Positions 50,723 through 60,311 are shown, counted from the stretch's first letter. The stretch is 64,000 nt of DNA from Hymenobacter aranciens (GCF_030580865.1 NZ_JAUQSY010000019.1:1-64000); one strand, 5' to 3'. The notes: generated by a model from the letters alone, not told the origin. Made by a program: numbers and translations.

Positions 50723-52378
50723 ATGAGCGCTGCAAACCTGAATTTTCGCCTGACGCTGGAAGACTTGCTCGGGCCAAAGGTGGCCAGTGCCATTCGGCAG
50801 GTGCAGAGCCTGAGTCAGCAGGTTGAGAAGCCGCACAAGCTCAACGTTGATACCAGCCAGGCGCAGGGAGGTATGTCCAGCATCATGGGCATGGTGGGCA
50901 AGCTGGGATTGGCCGCTGGCATCGCGGCTGGGGCTAAGGCTATCGGCGGCATGGGCATTGCCATGGAGCAGACGCGGGTGCAGTTCGAAACCTTCACCGG
51001 CTCAGCCGAGAAGGGCAACGCCGTCATTGCCGATTTGCAAAAGTTTGCCAACCTGACCCCCTTCGATGATGAACAGGTAATTTCAGCAGGACGCCAGTTG
51101 CTGGCATTCGGCGAGGATGCCGGCAGCCTGAACCCCATCCTGACCAAGCTCGGCAACATCAGCAGCGCCACCGGTAAGGACTTTGGCGAGTTGGTGAGCA
51201 TCTACGGCAAGAACAAGCTCTCAGGCGTTATTCAGGGCGAAGACCTCAACCAGCTCACCGAGTCGGGCATTCCCGTCATGGATTCGCTGGCCCGGCAGTT
51301 GGGCGTCACCACCGACCAGGTGAAAAAGATGGGCAGCGAGGGCAAAATCAGCTTCTCGATGCTGGAAACAGCCTTCGATGAGTTGGGTGGCGCTGGCGGC
51401 AAGTGGGGCAACCTAATGGACAAGCAGAGCCAGACGGTGGCTGGGCGCTGGTCGTCGCTGGTGGGCTTTGCCCAGAACATGGGCGGCAAGATGGGCGAGG
51501 CCCTGCTGCCGGCCATGGGCGTTATCGTGGACGGGGGCAATGAGCTGCTGCAATTTATTCAGCAGAATACCGATAAAATCAAGGTGATGTTTCAGCCGGT
51601 GATGGATGCCATTCAGCCACTGATTGACGAATTCCAAGCCATCAAAACCGAGATTTTTGGCACCAGCGAGGCGGGCGACATCCTGAATACGGTATTCAAC
51701 GTGGTGGCCACCGTCATTAAGTACCTGTCCCCGGTGCTTAAGATTGCTGCGACCTTTATCGGCGAGGTGTACAAACAGGTTTTCCGCGTGGTGAAAGTCA
51801 TCGGCGAGTGGCTGGCCACCAGCCCCCGCGTGCAGAAGTTTCTCGCCGGGCTTTGGGAGGGGGCCGTGGCAGCCTTCAAGGGTATTGCCGAGGCGGCCAG
51901 CAAGTTCCTGGGCGGCGTGGGTGGCATCATTGAGGGCATTTTCACGGGCGACTTTGGCAAGATTAAGGATGGGTTGATGCAGACGCTGAACGCCGTCGGC
52001 GATACCCAATTTGAAAAGCTGGGCATGAAGGCCGCTGAGGGCTTCAACGACGGCTACGCCAAAGGTTTCGAGCCGGTGAACCTGTTCGGCAACGACAAGC
52101 CCAGCGGCGACGCGGCCAGCAGCTTCCTGAATGGGGGCACCAAACCCGGCGGGGCAAAAGCGCCCGCGATGACGGCCGCCGCCAGCAAGGCGGCCGGGGG
52201 CGTGTCCGGCGCGGGCGGCAAGGGCATTACCAACATTCACCTGCACGTCGGTACCGTCTTCCCGAATGCGACCATCACGGCCGGCACCCCGCAGGAGGCC
52301 GCGCGCGACGTGTCGGGCATGTTCGGCGACTGGATGCGGGCCGAGTTCAACGACCTCAACACCCTAGCCTCGACCTAA
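50723..52378 (+). CDS. tail tape measure protein
   Basis: 551 aa. A TMP-type domain at about 70-230 (GMGIAMEQTRVQFETFTGSA, FANLTPFDDEQVISAGRQLL, GEDLNQLTESGIPVMDSLA) followed by long helices and hydrophobic stretches, typical of tape measures. Rather short (551 aa), so the tail should be short; this fits a small contractile tail. Confidence 0.88.
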   Translation: MSAANLNFRLTLEDLLGPKVASAIRQVQSLSQQVEKPHKLNVDTSQAQGGMSSIMGMVGKLGLAAGIAAGAKAIGGMGIAMEQTRVQFETFTGSAEKGNAVIADLQKFANLTPFDDEQVISAGRQLLAFGEDAGSLNPILTKLGNISSATGKDFGELVSIYGKNKLSGVIQGEDLNQLTESGIPVMDSLARQLGVTTDQVKKMGSEGKISFSMLETAFDELGGAGGKWGNLMDKQSQTVAGRWSSLVGFAQNMGGKMGEALLPAMGVIVDGGNELLQFIQQNTDKIKVMFQPVMDAIQPLIDEFQAIKTEIFGTSEAGDILNTVFNVVATVIKYLSPVLKIAATFIGEVYKQVFRVVKVIGEWLATSPRVQKFLAGLWEGAVAAFKGIAEAASKFLGGVGGIIEGIFTGDFGKIKDGLMQTLNAVGDTQFEKLGMKAAEGFNDGYAKGFEPVNLFGNDKPSGDAASSFLNGGTKPGGAKAPAMTAAASKAAGGVSGAGGKGITNIHLHVGTVFPNATITAGTPQEAARDVSGMFGDWMRAEFNDLNTLAST

Positions 52379-52381
52379 GCC

Positions 52382-53089
52382 ATGCCCTACGGACTGAACC
52401 CCAGCACTGCCGTAGATAGCCTGACCGGGCGCGGACTCGCCGTGTCCACCGACCAGGTAAACCGGGGCCTGGGCGGCAGTGCTTCGCTGCCCGTGGACCT
52501 ACGCGCCCTCACGTTGGAAGCCTTTGGATACTCGGGCCTGCGCCGCTACCAGGTGCCGGGCAACCGGGGCCAGGAGGGCGTCGATGGCTTCTACGCGACG
52601 CCTGAAAACCTGGGCCAGTCGCCCGATGGTCACACCAATATGTTCGGGCTGCCGGTATTTGTGGCGGTGAATTTCGGGGCCGTGGGGGGCAACGATACCC
52701 GCCGCGACTTCTACGGCCTGACGCTACTCGACCCGCTGGTGAGCGTGGACGAACCTTTCAACATCATCACCACCCCCATCACCGGCCGCAAGGGCACGGT
52801 CAAGGAATACATCGGCAAAGGCGACTACGCTGTGACCATCCGCGGCATCCTCGCCACCAGCATCACGGCCGAAAACCGCTTCGCCTACCCGCTGGCGGAG
52901 GTGCAGGAGATGGAGCAGCTCGCCAACCTGGGCGTGGCCGTGCCGGTGTCGGGCTGGCTGCAGGACGTGTACGGCATCAACAGCCTGATTATCCGCAACG
53001 CCCGCTTCGAGAGCCTGAACGGCTTCGTGAACCTGCAAGCCTTCGAGCTGGAATGTCTATCTGATGACCCCATCGAATTAATCCTCTGA
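52382..53089 (+). CDS. DUF6046-type tail/baseplate protein
   Basis: 235 aa. Matches the DUF6046 pattern of Bacteroidota phages: NIITTPITGRKGTVKEYIG, GDYAVTIRGILATS, and LINS-like segments with NARFESLNGFVNLQAFELEC. It is likely a baseplate hub component between tape measure and hub. Its place in the operon supports this. Confidence 0.7.
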   Translation: MPYGLNPSTAVDSLTGRGLAVSTDQVNRGLGGSASLPVDLRALTLEAFGYSGLRRYQVPGNRGQEGVDGFYATPENLGQSPDGHTNMFGLPVFVAVNFGAVGGNDTRRDFYGLTLLDPLVSVDEPFNIITTPITGRKGTVKEYIGKGDYAVTIRGILATSITAENRFAYPLAEVQEMEQLANLGVAVPVSGWLQDVYGINSLIIRNARFESLNGFVNLQAFELECLSDDPIELIL

Positions 53090-53092
53090 GCC

Positions 53093-54133
53093 ATGTTTTC
53101 CCTGGTTGATGGCATTTCTATTCAGATTGGTGGGCGCAAGCCCATTACCATCGTCCACGAAGTGGAGATAGAAAGCGCGTGGGCGAAGTTCACCGATACG
53201 GCCACCATCACCCTGCCCCGCAACCTGAACGTGCTACACGCCGGCATCAGCACCCCACTGCCCGACCTCATCAGCGTGGGCGACACCGTGGAAATTAAGT
53301 ACGGCTACGACGGCCAGTTGCGCACCGAGTTCACGGGCTATGTGTCGGAGTTGAAGCCGGGCACCCCGTTCCAAATCAAGTGCGAAGACCAGATGTGGGC
53401 GCTGAAACGGCAGACCCTGAAAAGCAAATCGTGGCATTCGGTCACGTTGCGCGAGGTGCTGACCTATATCCGCGACCAGTCGAGCCTCACGTTCGAGATT
53501 CGGGAGCTGGGCAAGCTGGACGTGGGCAAGTACATGATTGACCGGGCCACCGGGGCGCAGGTGTTTGACAACCTTAAAAAGCTCTTTGGGCTCAACTGCT
53601 TTTTCCGCGACGGGGTGCTGGTAGCGGGTAAGCCCTACGACAGGGCCACGGCCAAAACCCACGCTTACGGCTTCCGGCAGAACATCATCGACAGCGACCT
53701 GGCCTATATCAATGCCGCCGACGTGGCCCTGCACTTTCGCGCCACCAGCACCCAGCCCGATGGCAAGAAGGTGCAGGTGGATGCCTCGGGCGTGGTGAAA
53801 ACCAATAAGGTGAAAGGCGACAACACGGCCCGCGTGACGGCCCTCAGCGCCGGTATCAGCAAGGGCGAGCTGCGCACGCTCATCGGCCCGCCCGGCCTTA
53901 CTGCTGCCCAGTTGCTGAAATGGGTAGAGTTGGAGGCGGGCCGCCTGCGCTTCGACGGCTACCGGGGCGGGCTGACCTCCTTCAACCTGCCCACGGCCGA
54001 ACACGGCGATATCGCCACCATTACCGACCCCGACTATCCCGAGCGGGCCGGCTCCTACTACATCGACAGCGTGAGCAAAACCTTTGGGGTGAATGGCTCG
54101 CGGCGCAAACTCAAACTAGGCCCCCGCGCATGA
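53093..54133 (+). CDS. baseplate hub (GpD/gp27-like) protein
   Basis: 346 aa. VEIESAWAKFTDTATITLPR, then DTVEIKYGYDGQLRTEFTGY and VLTYIRDQ resemble late-control gene D / Mu gp44-type hub proteins; the C-terminal part ends with a beta domain (ERAGSYYIDSVSKTFGVNG). It should form the central baseplate hub under the tube. Overlaps the next gene by 4 bp. Confidence 0.7.
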   Translation: MFSLVDGISIQIGGRKPITIVHEVEIESAWAKFTDTATITLPRNLNVLHAGISTPLPDLISVGDTVEIKYGYDGQLRTEFTGYVSELKPGTPFQIKCEDQMWALKRQTLKSKSWHSVTLREVLTYIRDQSSLTFEIRELGKLDVGKYMIDRATGAQVFDNLKKLFGLNCFFRDGVLVAGKPYDRATAKTHAYGFRQNIIDSDLAYINAADVALHFRATSTQPDGKKVQVDASGVVKTNKVKGDNTARVTALSAGISKGELRTLIGPPGLTAAQLLKWVELEAGRLRFDGYRGGLTSFNLPTAEHGDIATITDPDYPERAGSYYIDSVSKTFGVNGSRRKLKLGPRA

Positions 54134-54579
54134 CCGCCCGCGAAGTATTCACCCGCCTCATTGATAGCCGCATCCCGACGCAAGTCGTGGGCGGCACGGT
54201 GCTGCGCGTGGATAAGACCCGCGCCGTGTGCGACGTGAAGCCCGCCGATGACGAGGCGGCCGAGCTGCTCGACGTGCAGCTGCGGGCCGTGGACGACGGC
54301 AGCACCACCGGCTTCATCCTGTGGCCCGTGGAGGGCTCGCCCGTGCTGGTGGGCCTCATCGACAACGACCCCAACAACTGCGTGGTGGTGGGGGTGTCGC
54401 GGGTGGAGCAGTTCACCCTCGCCACCGAAACCGACAGCGCGGGCAAGCTCTGGGCCGACTTGTGTGCCGTTCTGGAGGAACTCACTGTCCCTACCAGCGG
54501 CGGCCCGAGCGGGAGGCCCATCAACCTGCCTGCCATTCAACGAATCGCCCAACGCGCCGCCGCGCTATTCACCTCTTAA
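54130..54579 (+). CDS. small baseplate-region protein
   Basis: 149 aa from the ATG at 54130 (MTAREVFTRLIDSRIP), overlapping the hub stop (ATGA). Central beta-rich OB-like part (VVGGTVLRVDKTRAVCDVKP, GFILWPVEGSPVLVGLID) resembles gpV/spike-type baseplate assembly proteins. A spike or hub adaptor role is likely but not proven. Confidence 0.55.
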   Translation: MTAREVFTRLIDSRIPTQVVGGTVLRVDKTRAVCDVKPADDEAAELLDVQLRAVDDGSTTGFILWPVEGSPVLVGLIDNDPNNCVVVGVSRVEQFTLATETDSAGKLWADLCAVLEELTVPTSGGPSGRPINLPAIQRIAQRAAALFTS

Positions 54580-54582
54580 CTG

Positions 54583-54804
54583 ATGGCCCTCAACACCGCC
54601 CAAGCCGAAACCGACGTGCTGGCCCTGCTCGATGACATGGCCGCCCGAACGACTGACCCCGGCCAATCGCGCCGCGACTACGCCCGCGAGCTGGTGCGCA
54701 TCATGGCCGACATGATGCGCACGGGCACCGTGACGGGCACCGTGACCACGACCGGCAGCGCCACCACTCAAACCGGCACCATTACCACCGCGACCATCTC
54801 CTGA
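54583..54804 (+). CDS. small hypothetical tail-region protein
   Basis: 73 aa, with a helical first half and a Thr/Gly/Ser-rich tail (TVTGTVTTTGSATTQTGTI) that would be a beta-strand repeat. Could form part of the spike. Function unknown. Confidence 0.5.
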   Translation: MALNTAQAETDVLALLDDMAARTTDPGQSRRDYARELVRIMADMMRTGTVTGTVTTTGSATTQTGTITTATIS

Positions 54805-54806
54805 CC

Positions 54807-55118
54807 ATGCCCGCCGCTACCGACCTGTTACTTGGCCCAGACTACGACCTCGCTTTTACCGAGGCCGGCGACCTAGCCGTGGGTGCCAGCGACAGCCAAC
54901 ACCTGGCCCTGCTGTTCTACACCTACCAAGGCGAGTGGAAGGCCGACCCATTGGTGGGCATCGGCCTGCGCCGCTACCTGAACGCCCCACTCGGGCCGGC
55001 GGAAGCGGCGGCCCTCAACCGCGAGGCATCCATTCAATTCACCCGTGACGGCTTCCAGGTACTGGCCCTGGACCTCTCCGACCTGTCGGCCGCCGTCCTT
55101 AACGCTGTGCGCCCATGA
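54807..55118 (+). CDS. baseplate wedge-type protein (gp46/gp25-like)
   Basis: 103 aa. LLLGPDYDLAFTEAGDLAVG and LALLFYTYQGEWKADPLVGIG match the short gp46/W-gp25-like wedge proteins. It lies upstream of a LysM-like protein and baseplate J, in the usual order. Confidence 0.65.
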   Translation: MPAATDLLLGPDYDLAFTEAGDLAVGASDSQHLALLFYTYQGEWKADPLVGIGLRRYLNAPLGPAEAAALNREASIQFTRDGFQVLALDLSDLSAAVLNAVRP

Positions 55119-55417
55119 GTACCCACACCATCATCACCGCCGGGCAGTCGCTGCTCGATGTGGCCGTGCAGGAGTTGGGCAGCCTCGAAAGCCTGTTCGA
55201 CCTAGCCGACGCGGCGGGGCTCGCCATCACCGACGCCCTAACGCCCGGGGCTATGCTACCGGTACCCGCCAGCGCCGCCGCCCTGCCGGACGTGGCCCGC
55301 TACTTCGCCGGCCGTGGGCAGCGCATCAACACGGGCGACGTGCCCGCCGGCGTCCCGCCACCCCGCCCCGGCGACTACACCCTTGACTACGCTCCCGGCG
55401 ACTACCTCACGATTTAG
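55115..55417 (+). CDS. LysM-like tail protein
   Basis: 100 aa. IITAGQSLLDVAVQELGSLESLFDLADAAGL is a LysM-like unit (one helix-turn pair), then Pro-rich. gpX-type LysM proteins join tail tube and baseplate in P2-like phages. Overlaps the preceding gene by 4 bp. Confidence 0.65.
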   Translation: MSTHTIITAGQSLLDVAVQELGSLESLFDLADAAGLAITDALTPGAMLPVPASAAALPDVARYFAGRGQRINTGDVPAGVPPPRPGDYTLDYAPGDYLTI

Positions 55418-55428
55418 CCCACAGCCTT

Positions 55429-56307
55429 ATGCCGCTTACTCCCTACTCGCAGCAGCTCAGCGACCTGCTGCCCCTGAAAATCCGTAGCGCCGGCGACCCG
55501 GCCGGGCCGACGACGGCCGAAGACCACCGCGCTTTTGAAGCGCTGGAAATTGAAGCCATTGCCTACCTGGAGTCGATGACGCGGGGCAACCGCATCTTCG
55601 TGGCGGAGCTGAATGGCAGCCGGCCCGGCCCGGATATTGAGGCCATCGAAGGCGACCTGTGCCTGGACCGCATCGGGAGCGGTTTGCCGCTGTGGACCTG
55701 GCTGGATGGGGAGTGGATTGCGCTGGGCAACCTGGTGGGCGCCGATGGCAGCAAAATCCTGGGCGGCGTGGGCGAACCCGCCCCAGCGCTGGGCATCATC
55801 GGCGACTGGTATTTCCGCTACAACGTGGCCGCGTTTGAGAAAATGGCCGGCGGCTGGGTGAGTCGCTTTCCCATCGGCACGGGTGCGACGGTGCCCGACC
55901 AAGTGGGGCAAAATGGAAAATACCTCAGCACCAACGGCACGAACACCTTTTGGGCAACCGTGCCCGCCGGCTACTCCGACAACCAGGCCAAGGATGCGGC
56001 GCTGCAAGCCATTTTGGCCACCAGCACTATCACAGCGACCTACAACACCGGCACCCGGCTGCTGAGCGTGAACGTGCGGGCGGCCAGCCTCAACATGAGC
56101 CACCTCGACCCGGCCGCGCTGGCCACCGGCACCCTCACCGGTGCCCAGCAGACCGCGCTCAGCAACGCGGCCAACTGGACCGCCAAAGCCTACAACAGCA
56201 GTACGCTGGTGCTAACGGGCATCCCGGCTGGCACCACGTACGACGACGCTAACTATCTCTACTACTTCGCTTCGGATAATCGGCCACTTCGGATGGCACT
56301 CGCATAA
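55429..56307 (+). CDS. tail fibre-region protein
   Basis: 292 aa. The N-terminal part (LSDLLPLKIRSAGDPAGPTT) is followed by Gly-rich turns (GTGATVPDQVGQNGKYLSTN) typical of fibre stalks and a beta-rich end. Its stop overlaps the next gene's ATG by one base. It may be a fibre or fibre-baseplate connector; no enzymatic motif. Confidence 0.6.
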   Translation: MPLTPYSQQLSDLLPLKIRSAGDPAGPTTAEDHRAFEALEIEAIAYLESMTRGNRIFVAELNGSRPGPDIEAIEGDLCLDRIGSGLPLWTWLDGEWIALGNLVGADGSKILGGVGEPAPALGIIGDWYFRYNVAAFEKMAGGWVSRFPIGTGATVPDQVGQNGKYLSTNGTNTFWATVPAGYSDNQAKDAALQAILATSTITATYNTGTRLLSVNVRAASLNMSHLDPAALATGTLTGAQQTALSNAANWTAKAYNSSTLVLTGIPAGTTYDDANYLYYFASDNRPLRMALA

Positions 56308-57113
56308 TGGCACAACGGCTTTTAACACTCGGGGCCGCTGCCCTACGCCTGCGCCTGCCCGGCTACGCGCTGGCCTTCCCGAACTTTCTCCAGAACCTCA
56401 CCAACGCCACGACCAGCTACGTAGGCAACACCTTTACCCTGGAAACGCTGGTGAAGGTGAATGCCTTTGCCAATCCGCCCGGCTACGGGAGCGGGAACCT
56501 GGCCCAGTACATTTTCTTGTGCAGCGGCTCCGAAAGCTATGCGTTCAGCCTACTGTTTTTGGCCAGCGGTAAAATCCGATTCCGGAACTACAAAAACGGC
56601 GTCGATTACGAGACGGGCAGCGGCGTGGTGAAGGTGGGCGGCTGGTTTCACCTCGCTTTCGTGCATGACTACGAAAACCTGGTGATGCGCTTCTACATCA
56701 ATGCCGTGCAGGTGTACCAGACGGACATTGTGATGACCATTCGGCCCAACACGGCCTTTTCCATCGGCAACGTTGATAGTGACCGCTCCAACAGCAACCT
56801 GTTTGGCGAGCTGGATGAGTTCCGGATGTGGAAAACAGCCCGCACGGCACAGCAAATCAGCGATAACTACCGCCGCCCGAACGCGGCGTTGATTGCGGAC
56901 GGGCAAATCACCCCCGCCACCACCGCTTTCTGCCACGATTTCGACACCCCGGTGCCGGTGGCCTCGCCCGTCTTTACCGATGGCTCCGGTAACGGGGTTT
57001 CCCTCAGCTCCTCCTATGCCGCGTTGCGGGCAGCCCAGACCGGGCCCTGCCCACTGCTCACCGGCTACCCAACCACCACGCCCCGCAAAATCCTGACGCT
57101 TACGACTGCTTAA
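56307..57113 (+). CDS. LamG-domain tail fibre protein
   Basis: 268 aa. A concanavalin-A-like (LamG) domain at about 30-190, with TFTLETLVKVNAF, VVKVGGWFHLAFVHDYENLV and FGELDEFRMWKTART. LamG domains bind carbohydrate, so it could recognise a surface glycan of the host. The domain type also occurs in the T9SS cargo protein at 34550. Confidence 0.75.
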   Translation: MAQRLLTLGAAALRLRLPGYALAFPNFLQNLTNATTSYVGNTFTLETLVKVNAFANPPGYGSGNLAQYIFLCSGSESYAFSLLFLASGKIRFRNYKNGVDYETGSGVVKVGGWFHLAFVHDYENLVMRFYINAVQVYQTDIVMTIRPNTAFSIGNVDSDRSNSNLFGELDEFRMWKTARTAQQISDNYRRPNAALIADGQITPATTAFCHDFDTPVPVASPVFTDGSGNGVSLSSSYAALRAAQTGPCPLLTGYPTTTPRKILTLTTA

Positions 57114-57114
57114 T

Positions 57115-57942
57115 ATGGCCCGTTCGATTGCAACCATTCAGGCCGAAATGGCCGCCGCCCGCGCCGCCCGCGCTGAACTGGCCGGGCTGAGCAGCCCCAG
57201 CGCCACCAGCATCTACCGGCTCATGGAGTTCGTGGTGGCCGCCAGCATCTGGGCCTTTGAAACCATCTTGGACCGCTTCCGGGATGAGGTGGCGGGCATC
57301 ATTGCCCGCGCCCCTGCCGGTACACCGTTATGGTATGCTGACCGGGCGCTGGAATTTCAGCTCGATGATGAGCTGGTGATACTGCCCAGTGGCAAGCCGG
57401 GCTACGGCGACGGGGGCACTGGTGCCCGCATCGTGACGCGGGCCACGGCAAAGGAGGCCAGCACGGGCAAGCTCTTCGTGAAGGTGGCTAAGGACGGGGC
57501 CACGGCGGGTACGCTGGCGGCGCTCAGCAACGATGAGCTGGTGCAGGTGCGCGGCTACATGGACCGGCTGAAGTTTGCGGGCACCCGGCTGGAGGTGGTG
57601 AGCCGGGAAGCCGACCGGCTGCTGGTGCTGGGCACCATCTACTATGACCCGCTGCTGCCGCTGGCCACCGTGCGAGCCAATGCCGTGGCGGCGGTGCAGG
57701 GCTACCTGGCGGCGCTCGACTTCGATGGGCAGGTGTACGTGAGCAAGCTGGTGGATGCGCTCCAGGCCGTGGCCGGGGTGCGCGATGTGGAGATGGTGAG
57801 CGTGGCCGCCCGCGTAGGGGTAGCCGCTCCGGTGGCCATCCCCCGCGTGTACGAAACGGCGGCGGGCTACATCGTGCCCGAAGACACGCCCGGCCTGACC
57901 TTACTCGACACCTTAACCTTCGTGCCCGATGGCCAGCAATAG
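57115..57942 (+). CDS. baseplate J-like protein
   Basis: 275 aa. AGIIARAPAGTPLWYADRAL, VLPSGKPGYGDGGTGARIVT and VKVAKDGATAGTLAALS fit the J-like baseplate protein, which forms the wedge periphery. Directly before the tail protein I-like gene (overlap 14 bp), as in Mu and P2. Confidence 0.8.
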   Translation: MARSIATIQAEMAAARAARAELAGLSSPSATSIYRLMEFVVAASIWAFETILDRFRDEVAGIIARAPAGTPLWYADRALEFQLDDELVILPSGKPGYGDGGTGARIVTRATAKEASTGKLFVKVAKDGATAGTLAALSNDELVQVRGYMDRLKFAGTRLEVVSREADRLLVLGTIYYDPLLPLATVRANAVAAVQGYLAALDFDGQVYVSKLVDALQAVAGVRDVEMVSVAARVGVAAPVAIPRVYETAAGYIVPEDTPGLTLLDTLTFVPDGQQ

Positions 57943-58426
57943 CCCTATCGACTTTGAGCGCCTGGCGGTGCAACTGATGCCCGCGCTGCTGCGCAAGCCC
58001 CGGCTGGTGGCTTGGCTTCAGGCCATGCTCCACCCGCTTCGCCAGCTCTACACCCGGTTTCTGCTGGAGGCCGATGCTACGCGCCGTGAGCTGGCCTACA
58101 ACAGCCAAACCATTCTGTTTGAGCAGGCGCTGAATGACCAATTCGACCCCAGCGCCCGGCGCATCATCATTCGCAACAGCGACACCGAGCTGCCAGTGGT
58201 GTACCTGAACTTCCGCAGTGAAGGCCAGCCCGAGAAGTACGCCCGCTTCGCCGTGGAGGGGCCGCCCTGGCTGCGGCTCTACAGCCAGGCCGAATACAAT
58301 ACCCAACTCGATTTCACCGTGCGCGTGCCGGTGGTGCTGCGCACGGCTGAGCGCACCACCCAGCTCCACGCCCGCATTCAACACTTCAAACTGGCCACGC
58401 GCCGCTATACCCTTCGCTTCGTATGA
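57929..58426 (+). CDS. tail protein I-like baseplate protein
   Basis: 165 aa. Starts inside the end of the J-like gene. VAWLQAMLHPLRQLYTRFLL and ARRIIIRNSDTELPVVYL fit the short baseplate/tail I proteins that follow J. It overlaps the collar gene by 4 bp. Confidence 0.6.
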   Translation: MASNSPIDFERLAVQLMPALLRKPRLVAWLQAMLHPLRQLYTRFLLEADATRRELAYNSQTILFEQALNDQFDPSARRIIIRNSDTELPVVYLNFRSEGQPEKYARFAVEGPPWLRLYSQAEYNTQLDFTVRVPVVLRTAERTTQLHARIQHFKLATRRYTLRFV

Positions 58427-59277
58427 AAAAGCTCGAATTTGATACCGGTGGCCGCCCGTTGGCCAATGATGACTTGGTGGTGCTTCAGGACGAAGCCGCC
58501 GCCGTGATGTTTGCCCCCTACACCGGCCGGGGCGCATTCATCGTGTCGGGCTGCCAAGTGAGCGGCGTGGCCGGCGCCTACACAGTGGCCGCTGGCCTGC
58601 TGTGCCTGGATGGGGAGTTTCTGCGCTTTTACGGCGCCAGCAATGTGGCCCTGCCTGCGCAATTCCAGCGGGGCGGCTTCGACTTTATTGACGAACGGCC
58701 CTACGAAACGGGTGGCACGAAGGCTTGCATTCGGGAGCGTCCGGCCGTACTGGTGGCCCCAAATGCGGGCTACATGGGCGGGGAGTTCCTGCCTTTCACC
58801 GCACAAGGTGGCAAGCGCTGGAAGCACGTTTTGCAGGCGGCCACGCGCACTATCGGCGAAACCCAGGAACTGGTAACGGCTAGCAGCTACGTGCCCGCCA
58901 ACTACGATGCCACTGGTGTAGGACTGGTGGGCACCGAAGCATGGGGCTGGGCACTCTGCAATGGGCAGGGTGGGCGACCCGACCTGCGGGGCCGGGTAAC
59001 GGTAGGGCTGGACCCAGGCCGGGCAGATTATGACGCCATCGGCGACGCGGGCGGCGTGGAAATGGTCACGCTGTTAGTGTCGCAGATTCCCCAGCACACA
59101 CACCCGCTGGTGGCCAACGTGGACACGCTTGGCGGCCCTGGGCAGCTTGTTACCCGTGCAGGTAACGCGGGAGCATCTGGCGATACTCCCAACTCCGGCC
59201 CGGCTGGTGGTGGTCTGGCCCACGAAAACCGGATGCCGTTCTACACCGTGGTGAAGCGGGTATGGGTAGGGTTCTAA
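58423..59277 (+). CDS. tail collar-domain fibre protein
   Basis: 284 aa. The C-terminal part has the phage collar signature: GWALCNGQGGRPDLRGRVTV, then GGVEMVTLLVSQIPQHTHPL and HENRMPFYTVVKRVW. Such domains form trimeric fibre tips. Last gene before attR. It is the likely receptor-binding tip along with the LamG protein. Confidence 0.8.
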   Translation: MKKLEFDTGGRPLANDDLVVLQDEAAAVMFAPYTGRGAFIVSGCQVSGVAGAYTVAAGLLCLDGEFLRFYGASNVALPAQFQRGGFDFIDERPYETGGTKACIRERPAVLVAPNAGYMGGEFLPFTAQGGKRWKHVLQAATRTIGETQELVTASSYVPANYDATGVGLVGTEAWGWALCNGQGGRPDLRGRVTVGLDPGRADYDAIGDAGGVEMVTLLVSQIPQHTHPLVANVDTLGGPGQLVTRAGNAGASGDTPNSGPAGGGLAHENRMPFYTVVKRVWVGF

Positions 59278-59339
59278 AGTCAGCAGCGCTCGCTTCTGCC
59301 AATAAATTGTAGTCGGATTTGTAGTCCAAAAAGTAAAAT

Positions 59340-59389
59340 GGCCCCTCACGCTACCGTGAGGGGCCGTTTCGTGGGCCCAACTGGAATCG
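59340..59389. other. prophage attR
   Basis: Exact copy of the 50-bp attL. It includes the 3' end of the intact tRNA-Met and its hairpin terminator (59340-59367), so the tRNA keeps its end and terminator after integration. Confidence 0.95.
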
Positions 59390-59445
59390 AACCAGTGACC
59401 TGCTGATTATGAGTCAGCTGCTCTAACCGATTGAGCTATAGGCCC
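59372..59445 (-). tRNA. tRNA-Met(CAT), prophage insertion target
   Basis: Acceptor GGGCCTA/TGGGCCC, D-arm GCTC-GAGC, anticodon stem GCTGA/TCAGC with loop CTCATAA (anticodon CAT), T-arm ACTGG TTCGATT CCAGT. 74 nt with discriminator A and no encoded CCA. Elongator Met or Ile2(k2C) cannot be told apart here. A -7-like box (TACTTTTG on minus, 59510-59517) lies upstream. Confidence 0.93.
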
Positions 59446-59608
59446 GTTGTCGGAGGTGTTTATTCTTTCACCTTTAAACCCCGGCCATGCCTGGAAACCT
59501 CCGACGCTGCAAAAGTACGACCTTCGCGGGGAAATTTCTCGTGGGTGGCCCCAGGTTTTTGCCCGAAAGCCGCCGGAAAATGAGAAAAAGTTTTTCCATA
59601 ATTCATTC

Positions 59609-60265
59609 ATGCTTCCTCACTTATTATTTGATTTCGGCGGCGTTATCATCAATATTGATTACGACCGCACGCTGGCGGCCATGCGGCAGCTGAGCCGCGC
59701 TGGCAGCGCCATCGAGTTTACCCAGGCGCAGCAGGCCGAGTTGTTTGACCAGCTGGAAACCGGGCACCTCACGCCCGCCGAGTTCCGGGCCGGGCTACGG
59801 GCGGGCTACGAGCTGGAGGCCAGCGACGAAGCCCTCGACGCCGCCTGGCACGCCATGCTGCTCGACGTGCCCGCCGAGCGGCTGGCCCTCATCGGCGAGC
59901 TGCGGCGGCGCGGGCACCAGACGGCCCTGCTCAGCAATACCAACGTGCTGCACATCGGCGCGATAAACCAGCAGCTGGCCACGCAATACGGCTTCCGGCA
60001 GGGCATTGCCGATGTGCTCGACCGCGTGTTTTACTCGCAGGAAGTGGGGCTGCGCAAGCCGGGCGGGGAGATTTTTCGGCACGTGCTGCGCGAAATGAAC
60101 TGGGAGCCGGCCGACGTGTTATTCATCGAAGACAGTCCGCAGCACATTGCCACGGCCCGCCGTCTGGGGCTGCAGGTGCTGTACCTCACCCCGCCCCACA
60201 CCCTCACTACCGCGCTGCCCGAAGCCCTCCGTGTCTTTCCCGCCGAATACGTTCCCGCCGTCTGA
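59609..60265 (+). CDS. HAD-family hydrolase
   Basis: 218 aa from the ATG at 59609 (MLPHLLFDFGGVI). HAD motif I FDFGGVIINIDYD (first Asp in DFGGV), motif II LLSNTN, motif III with the conserved Lys in RKPGGEIFRH and motif IV FIEDSPQHIATA. Haloacid dehalogenase-type phosphatase, subfamily IA (helical cap 30-130). Substrate unknown. The frame upstream is open but reaches into the tRNA. Confidence 0.9.
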   Translation: MLPHLLFDFGGVIINIDYDRTLAAMRQLSRAGSAIEFTQAQQAELFDQLETGHLTPAEFRAGLRAGYELEASDEALDAAWHAMLLDVPAERLALIGELRRRGHQTALLSNTNVLHIGAINQQLATQYGFRQGIADVLDRVFYSQEVGLRKPGGEIFRHVLREMNWEPADVLFIEDSPQHIATARRLGLQVLYLTPPHTLTTALPEALRVFPAEYVPAV

Positions 60266-60311
60266 GCCCGCTGGCTCCGAAATCGTTACTTCTTCTACCG
60301 AACCTGCCACC

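Noticed and set aside
60147..60311. N-terminal extension of the M50 protease frame
   Set aside because: This stretch is the HAD gene read in another frame, so a start near 60312 is preferred.
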